NCBI GenBank assembly: GCA_019115845.1
Contig: DXCU01000091.1
Coordinates: 20,421 to 84,420 of the forward strand
Length of the DNA stretch: 64,000 bases
DNA from: Candidatus Rubneribacter avistercoris
GTDB taxonomy: Bacteria; Actinomycetota; Coriobacteriia; Coriobacteriales; Eggerthellaceae
Direction of reading: 5' to 3'
The notes below the pieces were generated by a model. That model had not been told where the DNA came from. It did no database searches and saw only the letters and a list, made by a program, of their open reading frames with translations. The translations under genes and the position numbers were made by a program. Below, one piece after another: positions 1 to 8,758 of the stretch (its first letter is position 1; the number at the start of each line of letters is the position of its first letter).

Positions 1-53
1 TATACTGTTGCGTTGCCGACCGATCGCGCACGACCAAGGATGGAGAGTTTTCC

Positions 54-1100
54 ATGAGCACCGACAGCTTTGAAGCCAGCAAGAAGCGCAGCGACGAGAT
101 TCGCGCCGACCTTTCCGTCCACCCCGAGAACTACACCATGCTCACGGGCGACCGCCCGACGGGCCGTTTGCACCTGGGCCACTACTTCGGCACCATCCGC
201 GAGCGCGTCGCGCTGCAGGATGCGGGCGTTGCCTCGCGCATCATCATCGCGGATTACCAGGTGATCACCGACCGCGACACCACCGAGCACATCCAGGACA
301 ACGTGTACAACATGGTGGTGGACTACCTGGCCTGCGGCATCGATCCCGAGAGGACCGTCATCTTCACGCATTCGGCCGTGCCGGCCTTGAACCAGCTCAT
401 GCTGCCGTTTTTGTCGCTCGTCACCGAGTCCGAGCTTCTGCGCAACCCCACGGTGAAGTCGGAGATGGACGCGTCGGGTCACGCGCTCACGGGGCTTCTG
501 CTCACCTATCCCGTGCACCAGGCCTGCGACATCCTGTTCTGCAAGGGCAACATCGTGCCGGTGGGCAAAGACCAGCTGCCGCACATCGAGCAGACGCGCA
601 ACATCGCCCGCCGCTTCAACGAGCGCTACGGGCGCGTGTTCCCAGAGCCTGAGGGCCTGCTCAACGACGCCGTGGAGATACCCGGCCTCGACGGGCGCAA
701 GATGTCGAAGAGCTACGGCAACGCCATCAGCCTGTCTTTGACCGAGGCGGAGACGGCCAAGCTCATCAAGAAGTCCAAGACCGACTCCGAGCGCCTCATC
801 ACCTTCGACAAGGAGAACCGCCCCGGCGTGTCGGCGCTTCTGACCACGGCGGCGCTGTGCACGGGCCGCGCGGAGGCCGACATCGCCGCCGAGATAGGCG
901 ATGCGGGCGCGGGCGCGCTCAAGAAGCACGTGACGGAAAGCGTCAACGGCTTTCTTGCGCCCATCCGCGAGCGCCGCGAGCGCCTTGCGCAGGACCGCGA
1001 CTACATCTGGGACGTGCTGCATGAGGGGAACCGCCGCGCCAACGAGATGGCCGAGGCCACGCTTGGCGAGGTGCGCGAGGCCATGCGCATGGTGTACTAG
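54..1100 (+). CDS. trpS: Tryptophan--tRNA ligase
   Basis: Cytoplasmic class I aminoacyl-tRNA synthetase that charges tRNA-Trp. The 348-residue product has the HIGH-type signature HLGH at residues 40-43 inside TGRLHLGHYFG, and KMSKS at 216-220 inside GLDGRKMSKSYG. Length fits the single-domain bacterial TrpS family. The ATG start follows GGAGAG at a normal distance. The gene reads towards the tRNA-Asn gene, which has its own promoter. No trp genes or T-box leader are visible, although only 53 bases of upstream sequence lie in the window. Confidence 0.97.
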   Translation: MSTDSFEASKKRSDEIRADLSVHPENYTMLTGDRPTGRLHLGHYFGTIRERVALQDAGVASRIIIADYQVITDRDTTEHIQDNVYNMVVDYLACGIDPERTVIFTHSAVPALNQLMLPFLSLVTESELLRNPTVKSEMDASGHALTGLLLTYPVHQACDILFCKGNIVPVGKDQLPHIEQTRNIARRFNERYGRVFPEPEGLLNDAVEIPGLDGRKMSKSYGNAISLSLTEAETAKLIKKSKTDSERLITFDKENRPGVSALLTTAALCTGRAEADIAAEIGDAGAGALKKHVTESVNGFLAPIRERRERLAQDRDYIWDVLHEGNRRANEMAEATLGEVREAMRMVY

Positions 1101-1119
1101 AAAAAGCTGAAATTCGGCC

Positions 1120-1147
1120 TTGCGCATCGCCTCTGTTCCGGTATAAT
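1120..1147 (+). promoter_or_regulatory. Promoter of tRNA-Asn
   Basis: TTGCGC (1120-1125) and a perfect TATAAT (1142-1147) are 16 bases apart, about 30 bases upstream of the tRNA 5' end. Confidence 0.7.
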
Positions 1148-1176
1148 GCATTCCTGCGCGTGAAAGCGCAGCGTAT

Positions 1177-1251
1177 TCCTCGGTAGCTCAACGGCAGAGC
1201 ATCCGGCTGTTAACCGGAGGGTTGTAGGTTCGAATCCTACCCGAGGAGCCA
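1177..1251 (+). tRNA. tRNA-Asn (anticodon GTT)
   Basis: Full cloverleaf: acceptor arm TCCTCGG (1177-1183) pairs with CCGAGGA (1241-1247). The anticodon stem TCCGG/CCGGA encloses loop CTGTTAA with anticodon GTT, and the T arm is GTAGG-TTCGAAT-CCTAC. The discriminator is G1248 and the CCA end is encoded (1249-1251). It is flanked by its own promoter and terminator. Confidence 0.97.
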
Positions 1252-1263
1252 TAGAACATCAGA

Positions 1264-1296
1264 TCAGTCTCCGTTTCCGGGGGCTGATTTTCATTT
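1264..1296 (+). terminator. Rho-independent terminator after tRNA-Asn
   Basis: Ten-bp stem TCAGTCTCCG (1264-1273) / CGGGGGCTGA (1278-1287) with two G-U pairs and loop TTTC, followed directly by TTTTCATTTT. Confidence 0.75.
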
Positions 1297-1403
1297 TGGG
1301 CTCCTCTTCGCGGTTTGGCTCGGCGTTTGGGGGTCTTGCCTTGCCGGCCTTGGCGCGCCGGGCAACGCAGCGGGGTTGAGGGTGGAAACGAAAGGGGGTC
1401 GCC

Positions 1404-2429
1404 ATGCGCGATGTGACGTTGGGGAGCACGGGCATCACCGTGCCGCAGAACGGGTTCGGGGCGTTGCCGCTGCAGCGCGTCGGCGAGGACGAGGCCGTGG
1501 CGCTTCTGCGCGAGGCGTTCGCAGGGGGCATGCGCTACTTCGACACGGCGCGAGCCTACTCCAACAGCGAGCACCGCGTGGGGCTGGCTTTCGAGGGCAT
1601 GCGCGAGGAGGTGGTCATCGCCACCAAAACCATGGGCCGCACCCCCGAGGCGTTCTGGGCCGACCTCGAGGAGTCGCTGGCCGAGCTTCGCACAGACTGC
1701 ATCGACGTCCATCAGTTCCACTGCGTCGACCAGGTTTACGCGCCCGGCGACGGCACGGGCATGTACGAGTGCATGCTGGAGGCGAAGGAGCAGGGCAAGA
1801 TCCGCCACATCGGCGTGACGGCCCACAAGATAGAGGTGGCTTTCGACTGCGTGCGCAGCGGGCTGTACGAGGTGCTCCAGTTCCCGCTGAGCTATCTGTC
1901 GGGCGCCCGCGAAGAGGAGCTTGTCGAGGAGTGTCGCCGGGCGAACGTGGGATTCGTGGCCATGAAGGGGCTTGCGGGCGGCCTCATCACCGACAGCCGC
2001 GCGGCCATGGCGTTCATGGCCCAGTTCGACAACGTGCTGCCCATCTGGGGCATTCAGCGGAAAGACGAGCTTGCGGAATGGCTTTCGTACATGGGCGGCG
2101 CGCCTTCTATGGACGAGGGGCTGCGCGCGTTCGTCGAGCGCGAGCGCGCAGAGCTGGCGGGCGATTTCTGCCGCGGGTGCGGCTACTGCATGCCATGCCC
2201 GCAGGGCATCGTCATCAACCAGTGCGCGCGCATGGCGCTCATGCTGCGGCGCGCGCCTTCGGATGCCTGGCTTACCGAGCGGTGGCGGCGGGCCATGGAG
2301 GACACGGAGCGCTGCACTGAATGCCGCGCCTGCACGCAGAGGTGCCCCTACGGGCTGGACGTCCCCGCGCTGCTGAGGAAGAACCGCGAGGACTACCGGC
2401 GCGTCCTCGCCGCCGGGGGCGCGGCCTGA
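1404..2429 (+). CDS. Aldo/keto reductase with C-terminal 2x[4Fe-4S] ferredoxin domain
   Basis: NAD(P)H-dependent oxidoreductase of the AKR superfamily, 341 residues. The catalytic tetrad is visible as D47 and Y52 (YFDTARAYSN), K75 (IATKTMG) and H106 (IDVHQFHCVD). After the barrel come two cysteine clusters, CRGCGYCMPCP and CTECRACTQRCP, typical of two 4Fe-4S centres, so electrons may pass to or from ferredoxin. The ATG has a strong AAAGGGGG site. The gene converges with a MerR-family regulator, a frequent neighbour of such reductases. The substrate cannot be read from the sequence. Confidence 0.92.
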   Translation: MRDVTLGSTGITVPQNGFGALPLQRVGEDEAVALLREAFAGGMRYFDTARAYSNSEHRVGLAFEGMREEVVIATKTMGRTPEAFWADLEESLAELRTDCIDVHQFHCVDQVYAPGDGTGMYECMLEAKEQGKIRHIGVTAHKIEVAFDCVRSGLYEVLQFPLSYLSGAREEELVEECRRANVGFVAMKGLAGGLITDSRAAMAFMAQFDNVLPIWGIQRKDELAEWLSYMGGAPSMDEGLRAFVERERAELAGDFCRGCGYCMPCPQGIVINQCARMALMLRRAPSDAWLTERWRRAMEDTERCTECRACTQRCPYGLDVPALLRKNREDYRRVLAAGGAA

Positions 2430-2525
2430 CCGCGGACCGGCCCTGCGGCTGGGCGCGGGGCGCCGGGACGGGGAGGGGGTGGGCCTTGTCGGCCCTGCGG
2501 TTGGAAGGCCGGCGCCGGATCGGGC

Positions 2526-2909
2526 CTAGTCCTCACCTTGCAGCTTCCGCTCGGCCGAGCGGATGGCGTCCTCGTAGTTCTCTATCTTGTAGTTGAGGCG
2601 GTCGAGGCCCGCCTGCATCTCCTCGATGCGCGCCCGCGCCAAATCGCGCTGCTCCTCCAGGATGGCTTTGCGGGCCTCCAGCGTGGCGTCGCCTTCCTCG
2701 AGCAGCGACATGTACTCGATGAGGGCCTCGATGGACACGTGCGCCCCGCGCATGCACTTCACGAACTCCACGCGCGCGCAGTCCTGCTCGCTGTAGTCGC
2801 GCACGCCGCTTTCGTTGCGCGCGACGCCGGGCAGAAGGCCGATGCGCTCGTAGTAGCGCAGGGTGTCGGCCGAAAGCCCGTAGAGCTTGCTCACTTCCGC
2901 TATCTTCAT
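2526..2909 (-). CDS. MerR-family transcriptional regulator
   Basis: DNA-binding regulator of 127 residues. The N-terminal winged helix-turn-helix reads [20 protein letters not shown], followed by ERIGLLP and a long C-terminal dimerisation coiled coil (about residues 75-120). There is no C-terminal effector domain and no metal-binding cysteine pair, which fits the short redox/aldehyde-responsive subgroup more than the mercury or copper sensors. I chose the internal ATG at 2909 because AGGAGG lies seven bases upstream. An in-frame extension to 2966 would run through the operator and promoter. It is probably autoregulated through the dyad at 2947-2960. The inducer is unknown. Confidence 0.9.
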   Translation of the reverse strand: MKIAEVSKLYGLSADTLRYYERIGLLPGVARNESGVRDYSEQDCARVEFVKCMRGAHVSIEALIEYMSLLEEGDATLEARKAILEEQRDLARARIEEMQAGLDRLNYKIENYEDAIRSAERKLQGED

Positions 2910-2935
2910 GTGCGCCTCCTCGTTATCATGTGCGC

Positions 2936-2966
2936 ATTGAACCACATGGAGTGCGCTCCAAGTCAA
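2936..2966 (-). promoter_or_regulatory. MerR-type promoter and operator
   Basis: On the minus strand the -35 TTGACT (2961-2966) and -10 TTCAAT (2936-2941) are separated by 19 bases. This is the over-long spacer characteristic of MerR-activated promoters. The spacer contains the dyad TGGAGTGCGCTCCA (2947-2960), the expected MerR binding site. Confidence 0.7.
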
Positions 2967-3141
2967 GCGGTTTTAGCGGGGGAGGGCGCACGGTTCAGGG
3001 TTCGGGCGCGGCGGGGCGTGCGCGGCCGGGGATCTTGGGGCTTAGCGTCGCGGCAAGGCTCGCGGCCTTCGGACGCGCACGCCGTGGGCGGTGTAGGTGC
3101 TCTGATGACGGCGCGCCGACTCTTCCGCAGGCGGGTTCTTC

Positions 3142-3150
3142 TGCTATCAT
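3142..3150 (+). promoter_or_regulatory. Extended -10 upstream of the ABC-F gene
   Basis: TGCTATCAT, an extended -10 element, lies about 70 bases before the ATG. No good -35 is visible. The rest of 2967-3220 shows no gene. Confidence 0.4.
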
Positions 3151-3220
3151 AAGCAAATTGCGCGCGATACGGCGCGCACCACGCAGACACGCACGGACAA
3201 GCAGAAAGCGCGCACGCACC

Positions 3221-5281
3221 ATGATCATGCAGCTCGAACATATCGCGAAGTCGTTCGGAGGGCGCCAGCTCTTTCACGACGTGACGTTTCGCCTGGAGGA
3301 GTACGATCGCCTGGCGCTCGTGGGCCCTAACGGCGCCGGCAAGACCACCATGCTCAACATCGTCTCCGGCAAGGAGGACGCCGACGAGGGCAGGGTGCTG
3401 TTCGCGAAGGGCGCGCGCGTGGGCTACCTGGAGCAGGAGGCCATCGAGATGGGGGAGCGGCCCATCTTCGAGGAGGTCATGTCCTCGCAGACAGAGGTGC
3501 TCGAAGCCGAGCGGCGCCTTTACGAGCTGGAGCAGGGGCTGGGCGAGAACCCCACCGAGCGGCAGCTGGCCGCGGCGGGGCGCGCCCGCGACGCCTACGA
3601 GGCGCTGGGCGGCTACACCATCGAAGCCAAGGTGCGCGGCGTCATGTTCGGCCTGGGTTTCAAGGAGGAGGATCTGCGCCGCCTGACCACCGAGTTCTCC
3701 GGCGGCTGGCAGATGCGCATCGCGCTGGCGAAGCTGCTCATCCGCAACCCCGAGGTGCTCCTGCTCGACGAGCCCACGAACCATCTGGACCTGGAGAGCG
3801 TGAAGTGGCTCGAGGGCTTTTTGCGCGGCTACGCGGGCACCGTGGTGGTGGTCAGCCACGACCGCGCGTTCATGGACAACATGGTGGACCGCGTGGCCGA
3901 GGTGGACAACGGGCAGGTGAACCTGTACAAGGGCAACTACTCCGCCTACCTCAAGGCCCGCGAGGAGCGCCTTGAGCGCCTGCGCGCCGAAAAGGCCAAG
4001 CAGGACGAGGAGATAGCCCACATGGAGGCGTTCGTGGAGAGGTTCCGTTACAAGCCCACGAAGGCCAAGCAGGTGCAGGACCGCGTGAGAAAGCTCGAGA
4101 AGATCAAGCGCATCGAGCTGCCCGAGGAGAAGAAGACGGTCAAGTTCAACTTCAAGCAGCCGCCGCGCACGGGTGACGAGGTGGTGCGCGCCCGCGGCTT
4201 GGTGAAGCGCTTCGGCGACAAGGCCGTCTACGACGGCCTCGACTTCACCATGTACCGCGGCGACAAGATAGCGCTCGTGGGGCCGAACGGCGCGGGCAAG
4301 TCGACGCTTCTGAAGATGGTGGCCGGCGCGCTCGCCCCCGATGCGGGCGCGATCGACTACGGCGTGCACGTGACCAAGACCTACTACGCGCAGCACCAGC
4401 TGGAGGAGCTGCATCCCGGCAACACTGTGTTCGAGGAGCTGGACCGCGTGGCGCCCGGCTGGACCATCAGCCAGGTGCGCACGCTTCTGGGCGCGTTTCT
4501 GTTCACGGGCGATGCGGTGGACAAGCGCGTGAGCGTGCTCTCCGGCGGCGAGAAAAGCCGGCTTGCGCTCGCGAAGATGCTGGTGGCGCCGCGGCCGCTT
4601 CTGTGCCTTGACGAGCCGACGAACCACCTTGACATAGCGAGCGCCGACATCTTGGAGCAGGCGCTCAAGGCGTTCGAGGGCACGATTCTGTTCATCACGC
4701 ACGACCGCCACCTCATCCGCGGCGTTGCCAACCGCATCGTGGAGGTGACGCCCGGGCGCGTGAGCGTCTACGACGGCGACTACGACTACTACCTGTTCAA
4801 AAGCGGCCAGCTGGACGGCCCGGCACCTGAGGAGCGCTCGCTTGTGGACGAGGTCATGAGCGAGGGAGCAGGCGGCGGCGAACGGGAGCGGGGGAGCGCG
4901 AAGGCGCCTGCGAAGGCGGCGTCGGCAACCGCCAAGCCGGGGTCGAAGGCCGGGCTCACCGCGCCGCGGGCGAGCGCTCCCAAAACCAAGGAGCAGAAGC
5001 GTCGCGAGGCCGAGGCGCGCAACCGCGCCTACGCCGCGCTCAAGCACCATCGCAAGCGCATCGCCGAGCTGGACGCGCAGATGGAGCGCGACAACGCGCG
5101 CATGGCGGAGCTTTTGGAGCTTATGGCTGATCCGGGTTTCTACATAAACGAGGACGCCTCCTCCGACGCCATCTCCGAGCATGCGCAGCTCAAGCAGCGC
5201 TTGGCGGCCGCCGAGGAGGAGTGGCTCGCGCTCAACGAGGAGCTGGAGGCCGAGATGGCCCGCCAGGCGCAGGAGCGCTAG
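3221..5281 (+). CDS. ABC-F family ATP-binding cassette protein (ribosome-associated type)
   Basis: Soluble protein with two ATPase cassettes, 686 residues and no membrane segments. First cassette: Walker [10 protein letters not shown], signature FSGGWQMR, Walker [12 protein letters not shown]. Second: [29 protein letters not shown] charged linker lies between them, as in ABC-F proteins. The C-terminus has an Ala/Lys-rich stretch then a coiled coil ([17 protein letters not shown]...), as in Uup/YdiF-like members. Such proteins act on the ribosomal E site or tRNA; whether this one protects against an antibiotic cannot be told. Start is the ATG beginning [14 protein letters not shown]; the ribosome binding site is weak. 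The next gene, trmL, starts one base after the stop. Confidence 0.93.
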   Translation: MIMQLEHIAKSFGGRQLFHDVTFRLEEYDRLALVGPNGAGKTTMLNIVSGKEDADEGRVLFAKGARVGYLEQEAIEMGERPIFEEVMSSQTEVLEAERRLYELEQGLGENPTERQLAAAGRARDAYEALGGYTIEAKVRGVMFGLGFKEEDLRRLTTEFSGGWQMRIALAKLLIRNPEVLLLDEPTNHLDLESVKWLEGFLRGYAGTVVVVSHDRAFMDNMVDRVAEVDNGQVNLYKGNYSAYLKAREERLERLRAEKAKQDEEIAHMEAFVERFRYKPTKAKQVQDRVRKLEKIKRIELPEEKKTVKFNFKQPPRTGDEVVRARGLVKRFGDKAVYDGLDFTMYRGDKIALVGPNGAGKSTLLKMVAGALAPDAGAIDYGVHVTKTYYAQHQLEELHPGNTVFEELDRVAPGWTISQVRTLLGAFLFTGDAVDKRVSVLSGGEKSRLALAKMLVAPRPLLCLDEPTNHLDIASADILEQALKAFEGTILFITHDRHLIRGVANRIVEVTPGRVSVYDGDYDYYLFKSGQLDGPAPEERSLVDEVMSEGAGGGERERGSAKAPAKAASATAKPGSKAGLTAPRASAPKTKEQKRREAEARNRAYAALKHHRKRIAELDAQMERDNARMAELLELMADPGFYINEDASSDAISEHAQLKQRLAAAEEEWLALNEELEAEMARQAQER

Positions 5282-5282
5282 C

Positions 5283-5753
5283 ATGGGGGCGCCGCTCAAC
5301 GTCGTTCTCGTGGAGCCGGAGATTCCGCAGAACACGGGCAACATCGCGCGCACGTGCGCATGCGTGGGCGCGCGGCTGCACCTCGTGGAGCCGATGGGGT
5401 TTCGGCTGACGGAAAAGCAGCTTGCCCGTGCGGGCTGCGACTACTGGGACGAGGTGGATGTTGTGCGCTGGCCTTGCCTCGAAGCGTTTTTGGAGGCGCA
5501 CGGCGCCGAGGAGCTGCACCTGTTCACCGGCCAGGCGCAGCGCTCGCTTGCCGACGCCTCGTATGGCGAGGGCGCGTTTCTGCTGTTCGGCCGCGAGAGC
5601 CGCGGGCTTCCCCTGGGCCTCATCGAGGCGTTGGCCCCGCGCTGCGTGCGCATTCCCATGCGCACGGGCCTGCGCAGCCTCAACCTCTCCAACGCCGTGG
5701 CCGTGGCCGCCTACGAGGCGTTGCGCCAGCAGGGTTGGCCGGGGCTTTCGTAA
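5283..5753 (+). CDS. trmL: tRNA (cytidine/uridine-34 2'-O)-methyltransferase
   Basis: SPOUT-fold, SAM-dependent methyltransferase of 156 residues that modifies the wobble position of certain leucine tRNAs. Family signatures: EPEIPQNTGNIARTC near the N-terminus, LLFGRESRGLP in the middle, and the knot region IPMRTGLRSLNLSNAVAVA at the end. Length is normal for TrmL. The ATG sits one base after the ABC-F stop, so the two are probably co-transcribed and translationally coupled. A 28-bp tandem repeat follows just downstream. Confidence 0.93.
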   Translation: MGAPLNVVLVEPEIPQNTGNIARTCACVGARLHLVEPMGFRLTEKQLARAGCDYWDEVDVVRWPCLEAFLEAHGAEELHLFTGQAQRSLADASYGEGAFLLFGRESRGLPLGLIEALAPRCVRIPMRTGLRSLNLSNAVAVAAYEALRQQGWPGLS

Positions 5754-5760
5754 GCGGCGG

Positions 5761-5872
5761 CGTCCGGCGCCCGCCGAAGCCGCCAGAGCGTCCGGCGCCC
5801 GCCGGAGCCGCCCGGGCATCCGGTGTTTGCCGGAGTTGCCGGAGTGTCTGAGGGTTGCCGGAGCCGCCCGGG
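5761..5872. repeat. 28-bp tandem repeat, about four copies
   Basis: Units begin at 5761, 5789, 5817 and 5845. Units 1 and 2 share CGTCCGGCGCCCGCCG and differ mainly at their ends. Units 3 and 4 are diverged, with many C-to-T or G-to-A changes, but keep the phase and the GCCGGAG core. It lies between trmL and serC and has no ORF of its own. Confidence 0.75.
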
Positions 5873-5962
5873 CGCGCGGGCGGCTTGAAGGTCGTCTCGG
5901 CCGCTCCCGCGCCCGTTTCGCCGTTTGAGCGGACGAGGAGGGCGAGCGGGGCTGATCGTGTG

Positions 5963-5968
5963 TATACT
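5963..5968 (+). promoter_or_regulatory. Probable -10 of serC
   Basis: TATACT lies 37 bases before the serC ATG. No convincing -35 is visible. Confidence 0.4.
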
Positions 5969-6005
5969 GGGACGCATCGTCCGCGCACGTACCAAGGAGG
6001 TCCCC

Positions 6006-7088
6006 ATGTCCCGCGTCTACAACTTCTCCGCCGGTCCCGCCGTGCTGCCCGAGGAGGTGCTGCGCCAGGCCGCGTCCGAGATGCTCGACTACCAGGGGTG
6101 CGGCATGTCGGTCATGGAGATGAGCCACCGTTCCGCGGCGTTCAAGGGCATCATCGAGACGGCCGAGGCCGACATCCGCGAGCTGATGGGCATTCCGGAG
6201 AACTACCGCGTGCTGTTTTTGCAGGGTGGCGCCACCCAGCAGTTCGCCGCCATTCCCATGAACCTCATGCGCAATAAAAAGGCCGACTACATTGTGAGCG
6301 GCTCCTGGTCGAAGAAGGCGTTCAAGGAGGCCAAGCTCTACGGCGAGGCGCGTTGCGTTGCCTCCTCGGAGGACGGCAACTTCTCCTACGTGCCCGACGT
6401 GGATGCCCTCGAATTCGCGCCCGACGCCGACTACGTCTACATCTGCCAGAACGAGACCATCTACGGCACCCGCTACCCGAAGCTGCCCGACACCGGCGAC
6501 GTGCCGCTCGTCTCCGACGTGTCGTCGATGTTCCTCTCCGAGCCCATGGACGTGTCCCGCTATGGCCTCGTTTACGGCGGCGTGCAGAAAAACGTGGGCC
6601 CGGCCGGCGTGACCATCGTCATCGTGCGCGACGACCTGGTGCGCGAGGACGTGCTGCCCTTCACGCCCACCATCATGCGCTACAAGACGCAGGCCGACGC
6701 GGGCAGCCTTTCCAACACGCCGCCGTGCTACGGCATCTACATGTGCGGGCTTGTGTTCAAGTGGCTCAAAGAGCAGGGCGGCCTTGCGGCCATGCGCGAG
6801 CGCAACGTGGAGAAGGCGCAGCTGCTCTACGACTACCTGGATCAGTCGAAGCTGTTCAAGGGCACGGCGCGTGCGGAGGACCGCTCGCTTATGAACGTGC
6901 CGTTCGTCACGGGAGACGTCGATCTGGACGCCAAGTTCGTGGCCGAGGCCAAGGGCGCGGGCATCGAGAGCATCAAGGGCCATCGCAGCGTGGGCGGCAT
7001 GCGCGCGAGCATCTACAACGCCATGCCGCGAGAGGGCGTGGAGGCGCTCGTGCGCTTCATGGAGAAATTCGAGGCCGAGAACGCGTAG
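6006..7088 (+). CDS. serC: Phosphoserine aminotransferase
   Basis: PLP enzyme of 360 residues converting 3-phosphohydroxypyruvate and glutamate to phosphoserine in serine biosynthesis. The start MSRVYNFSAGPAVLPEEVL is the family hallmark. K195 in GGVQKNVGPAG is the PLP Schiff-base lysine. A strong AAGGAGG precedes the ATG, so I reject the in-frame extension back to 5925. It appears monocistronic, with a -10 upstream and a hairpin terminator downstream. serA and serB are not in the window. Confidence 0.96.
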   Translation: MSRVYNFSAGPAVLPEEVLRQAASEMLDYQGCGMSVMEMSHRSAAFKGIIETAEADIRELMGIPENYRVLFLQGGATQQFAAIPMNLMRNKKADYIVSGSWSKKAFKEAKLYGEARCVASSEDGNFSYVPDVDALEFAPDADYVYICQNETIYGTRYPKLPDTGDVPLVSDVSSMFLSEPMDVSRYGLVYGGVQKNVGPAGVTIVIVRDDLVREDVLPFTPTIMRYKTQADAGSLSNTPPCYGIYMCGLVFKWLKEQGGLAAMRERNVEKAQLLYDYLDQSKLFKGTARAEDRSLMNVPFVTGDVDLDAKFVAEAKGAGIESIKGHRSVGGMRASIYNAMPREGVEALVRFMEKFEAENA

Positions 7089-7150
7089 GGACTCGGTTGC
7101 CGACCCGCGATCCCCGTTGCCTGCCACAGGCGTCGCATCGTTCCGCGGAA

Positions 7151-7183
7151 AAAGCGGCCAGCTCCGAGGGGGCCGGCCGCTTT
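7151..7183. terminator. Hairpin terminator between serC and the SDR remnant
   Basis: Perfect 9-bp stem AAAGCGGCC (7151-7159) / GGCCGCTTT (7175-7183). The A and T ends on both sides could serve both converging transcripts. Confidence 0.6.
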
Positions 7184-7205
7184 AACGTTATTGCGGGTCG
7201 AATGC

Positions 7206-7346
7206 CTAGTACGCGCTCCAGCCGCCGTCGATGGCGAGCGCATTGCCGTTGATGAAGTCGGCCGTGTCGGAGGCCGGGAACAGCATCTCTACCGGGATAT
7301 CCTCCAAAGCGCTCGAGTAGTCGGCCGTGGTCTTCGCCGCGCTCAC
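7206..7346 (-). pseudogene. C-terminal remnant of a short-chain dehydrogenase/reductase
   Basis: Minus-strand reading gives about 46 codons ending in the classic SDR tail, including LFPASDTADFINGN and then ALAIDGGWSAY before TAG at 7206-7208. This matches the last part of 3-oxoacyl-ACP-reductase-like SDRs, where 'G..L.VDGG' closes the fold. Homology stops exactly at the 3' end of the AraC gene (7343); further upstream the frame is unrelated. There is no Rossmann motif, no catalytic Y-x3-K and no start codon, so the piece is non-functional. Presumably a rearrangement that placed the AraC gene here removed the rest. Confidence 0.8.
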
Positions 7347-8569
7347 GCGCGCTTGCGCTCCCGGTACCGCGCGGGCGTCCATCCGGTCTTCTGCTTGAAA
7401 ACGCGGTTGAAGTACGCGGCGCTTGAGAATCCGCAGCGCGCCCCGATATCGGCGATGGTCGCATCCGACGTCTCGATCAGCTGCATCGCGCGGGCGAGGC
7501 GGACCTTCGCCACGTAGGAGGGGATGCTCTCGCCAATCTCGCCGTTGAAGACGCGGCTCAGGTAGTTGGGGGAAACGCCGATCTCGCGTGCGATCTCGTC
7601 GACGGTGAACGTCTCCGCGTAGCGTTCGCGGATGAAGCGCACCGCCTCGAGCGATAGGCGCCCCACTTCGAGTCCGGTTCGCGAGGAGGCTCGCGCGCAG
7701 TGCACGAGCACGGCGCGAGCCTCCTCGTAGACCGTCTTCAGGTTGTCATGCCCTTCGAGGGAGAGGCCTTCGAGGCGGGCAGAGTCGAGACGCGCGAGGA
7801 AGACCTCGTTGTAGCGCCTCGCCAGGCTGCGGATCTCGGACAGCGCATCGGAGCAGGCCCGCAGGCTGAACGAGGAGCGCAGCTGCTCGAAGAACAAGAC
7901 GCGCACTGCCTCCTCCAGCTCTTCGACGCTCGATCTGACGATGAGCGATTCGATGCGCTTGAGGCTGGAGGCAAGCCCGTCGGCGCTCAGAGGAACGTGC
8001 CGACTGCGATACTCATCGTCGGTCATGAGGAGCGAGCGGTCGAGGAAAAACGAGAGCTTTGCCAGATTGCGGGTTCGGACGAAACCCTCTGCGAGGGACT
8101 CGAACCCGCGAAGCTCTTCGGAGAGCGCGGTCACGCACACGTACGCGTCATCGCCGAGTCCCCAGCACGAGCGATACAAGGCCAGGATGCGGCGATGGAG
8201 CAGCTCGGCGGCCTCGAGCGACCGATCGGCGGAGGGTGAGGGGGACAGAAGGTAGAGGATGCGCTTCGTCCCGTCGTATTTGACGATGGCGGCGTCGAAC
8301 GCGATGCCGAACTCTGACAGCGAGCGCGCCATTTCGTCCTCCAGCGAGCCGTACAGGCGGAAGAAGTCGTCGAGGTCCTTGCCGAACCGTGGGGCGTACA
8401 CCTGCTTGGGAATGCCGGTCAGGCAGAGGCGGAAGCGTTTCAAGTCGATGTTCATCGAGACGCCCAGGTCGACCATGAGCCTTTCGCAGGCCGTTTGGCT
8501 CTGCCCGAACAGCATCTCGTTGATGACGGCCCCTTTGAGCGTCCGGCCTTTGTCGTACGTGTACACCAT
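7343..8569 (-). CDS. AraC-family transcriptional regulator with a large N-terminal sensor region
   Basis: Regulator of 408 residues. The last 100 residues hold the double helix-turn-helix: FTVDEIAREIGVSPNYLSRV, then DIGARCGFSSAAYFNRVFKQ and TGWTPARYRE. I do not recognise the first 300 residues. They have no membrane segments or signal peptide, and the layout resembles YesN-like AraC proteins. The ATG follows AAGGAGA. It diverges from the Tat-exported flavodoxin/ferredoxin gene across 189 bases and is probably its regulator. That intergenic stretch has no clear promoter but contains a small dyad GGGTCC/GGACCC at about 8709-8727. Confidence 0.9.
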   Translation of the reverse strand: MVYTYDKGRTLKGAVINEMLFGQSQTACERLMVDLGVSMNIDLKRFRLCLTGIPKQVYAPRFGKDLDDFFRLYGSLEDEMARSLSEFGIAFDAAIVKYDGTKRILYLLSPSPSADRSLEAAELLHRRILALYRSCWGLGDDAYVCVTALSEELRGFESLAEGFVRTRNLAKLSFFLDRSLLMTDDEYRSRHVPLSADGLASSLKRIESLIVRSSVEELEEAVRVLFFEQLRSSFSLRACSDALSEIRSLARRYNEVFLARLDSARLEGLSLEGHDNLKTVYEEARAVLVHCARASSRTGLEVGRLSLEAVRFIRERYAETFTVDEIAREIGVSPNYLSRVFNGEIGESIPSYVAKVRLARAMQLIETSDATIADIGARCGFSSAAYFNRVFKQKTGWTPARYRERKRA

Positions 8570-8758
8570 CGTCTCCTTCTCGGTTCCTTGCGCCTCCCAT
8601 TGTAGTTAGCGAAGACGGTGCACGTCATTGCAAACTTGTGCGGTGCGTTGCTCTTTCCTGTCCGTTTTCGCCCAGAAGCGGCGGACCTTCCTAAGATGGG
8701 GACGAAAGGGTCCGGACGAAGGACCCATCGGGAAGAGAAGGAAGGAAAGGGGAGAAAA

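Noticed and set aside
2963..5353. Long minus-strand open frame opposite the ABC-F gene
   Set aside because: Shadow of a well-supported ABC-F gene, no recognisable protein features.
5761..5872. CRISPR array
   Set aside because: The 28-bp units are directly adjacent, without spacers, and there are no cas genes.
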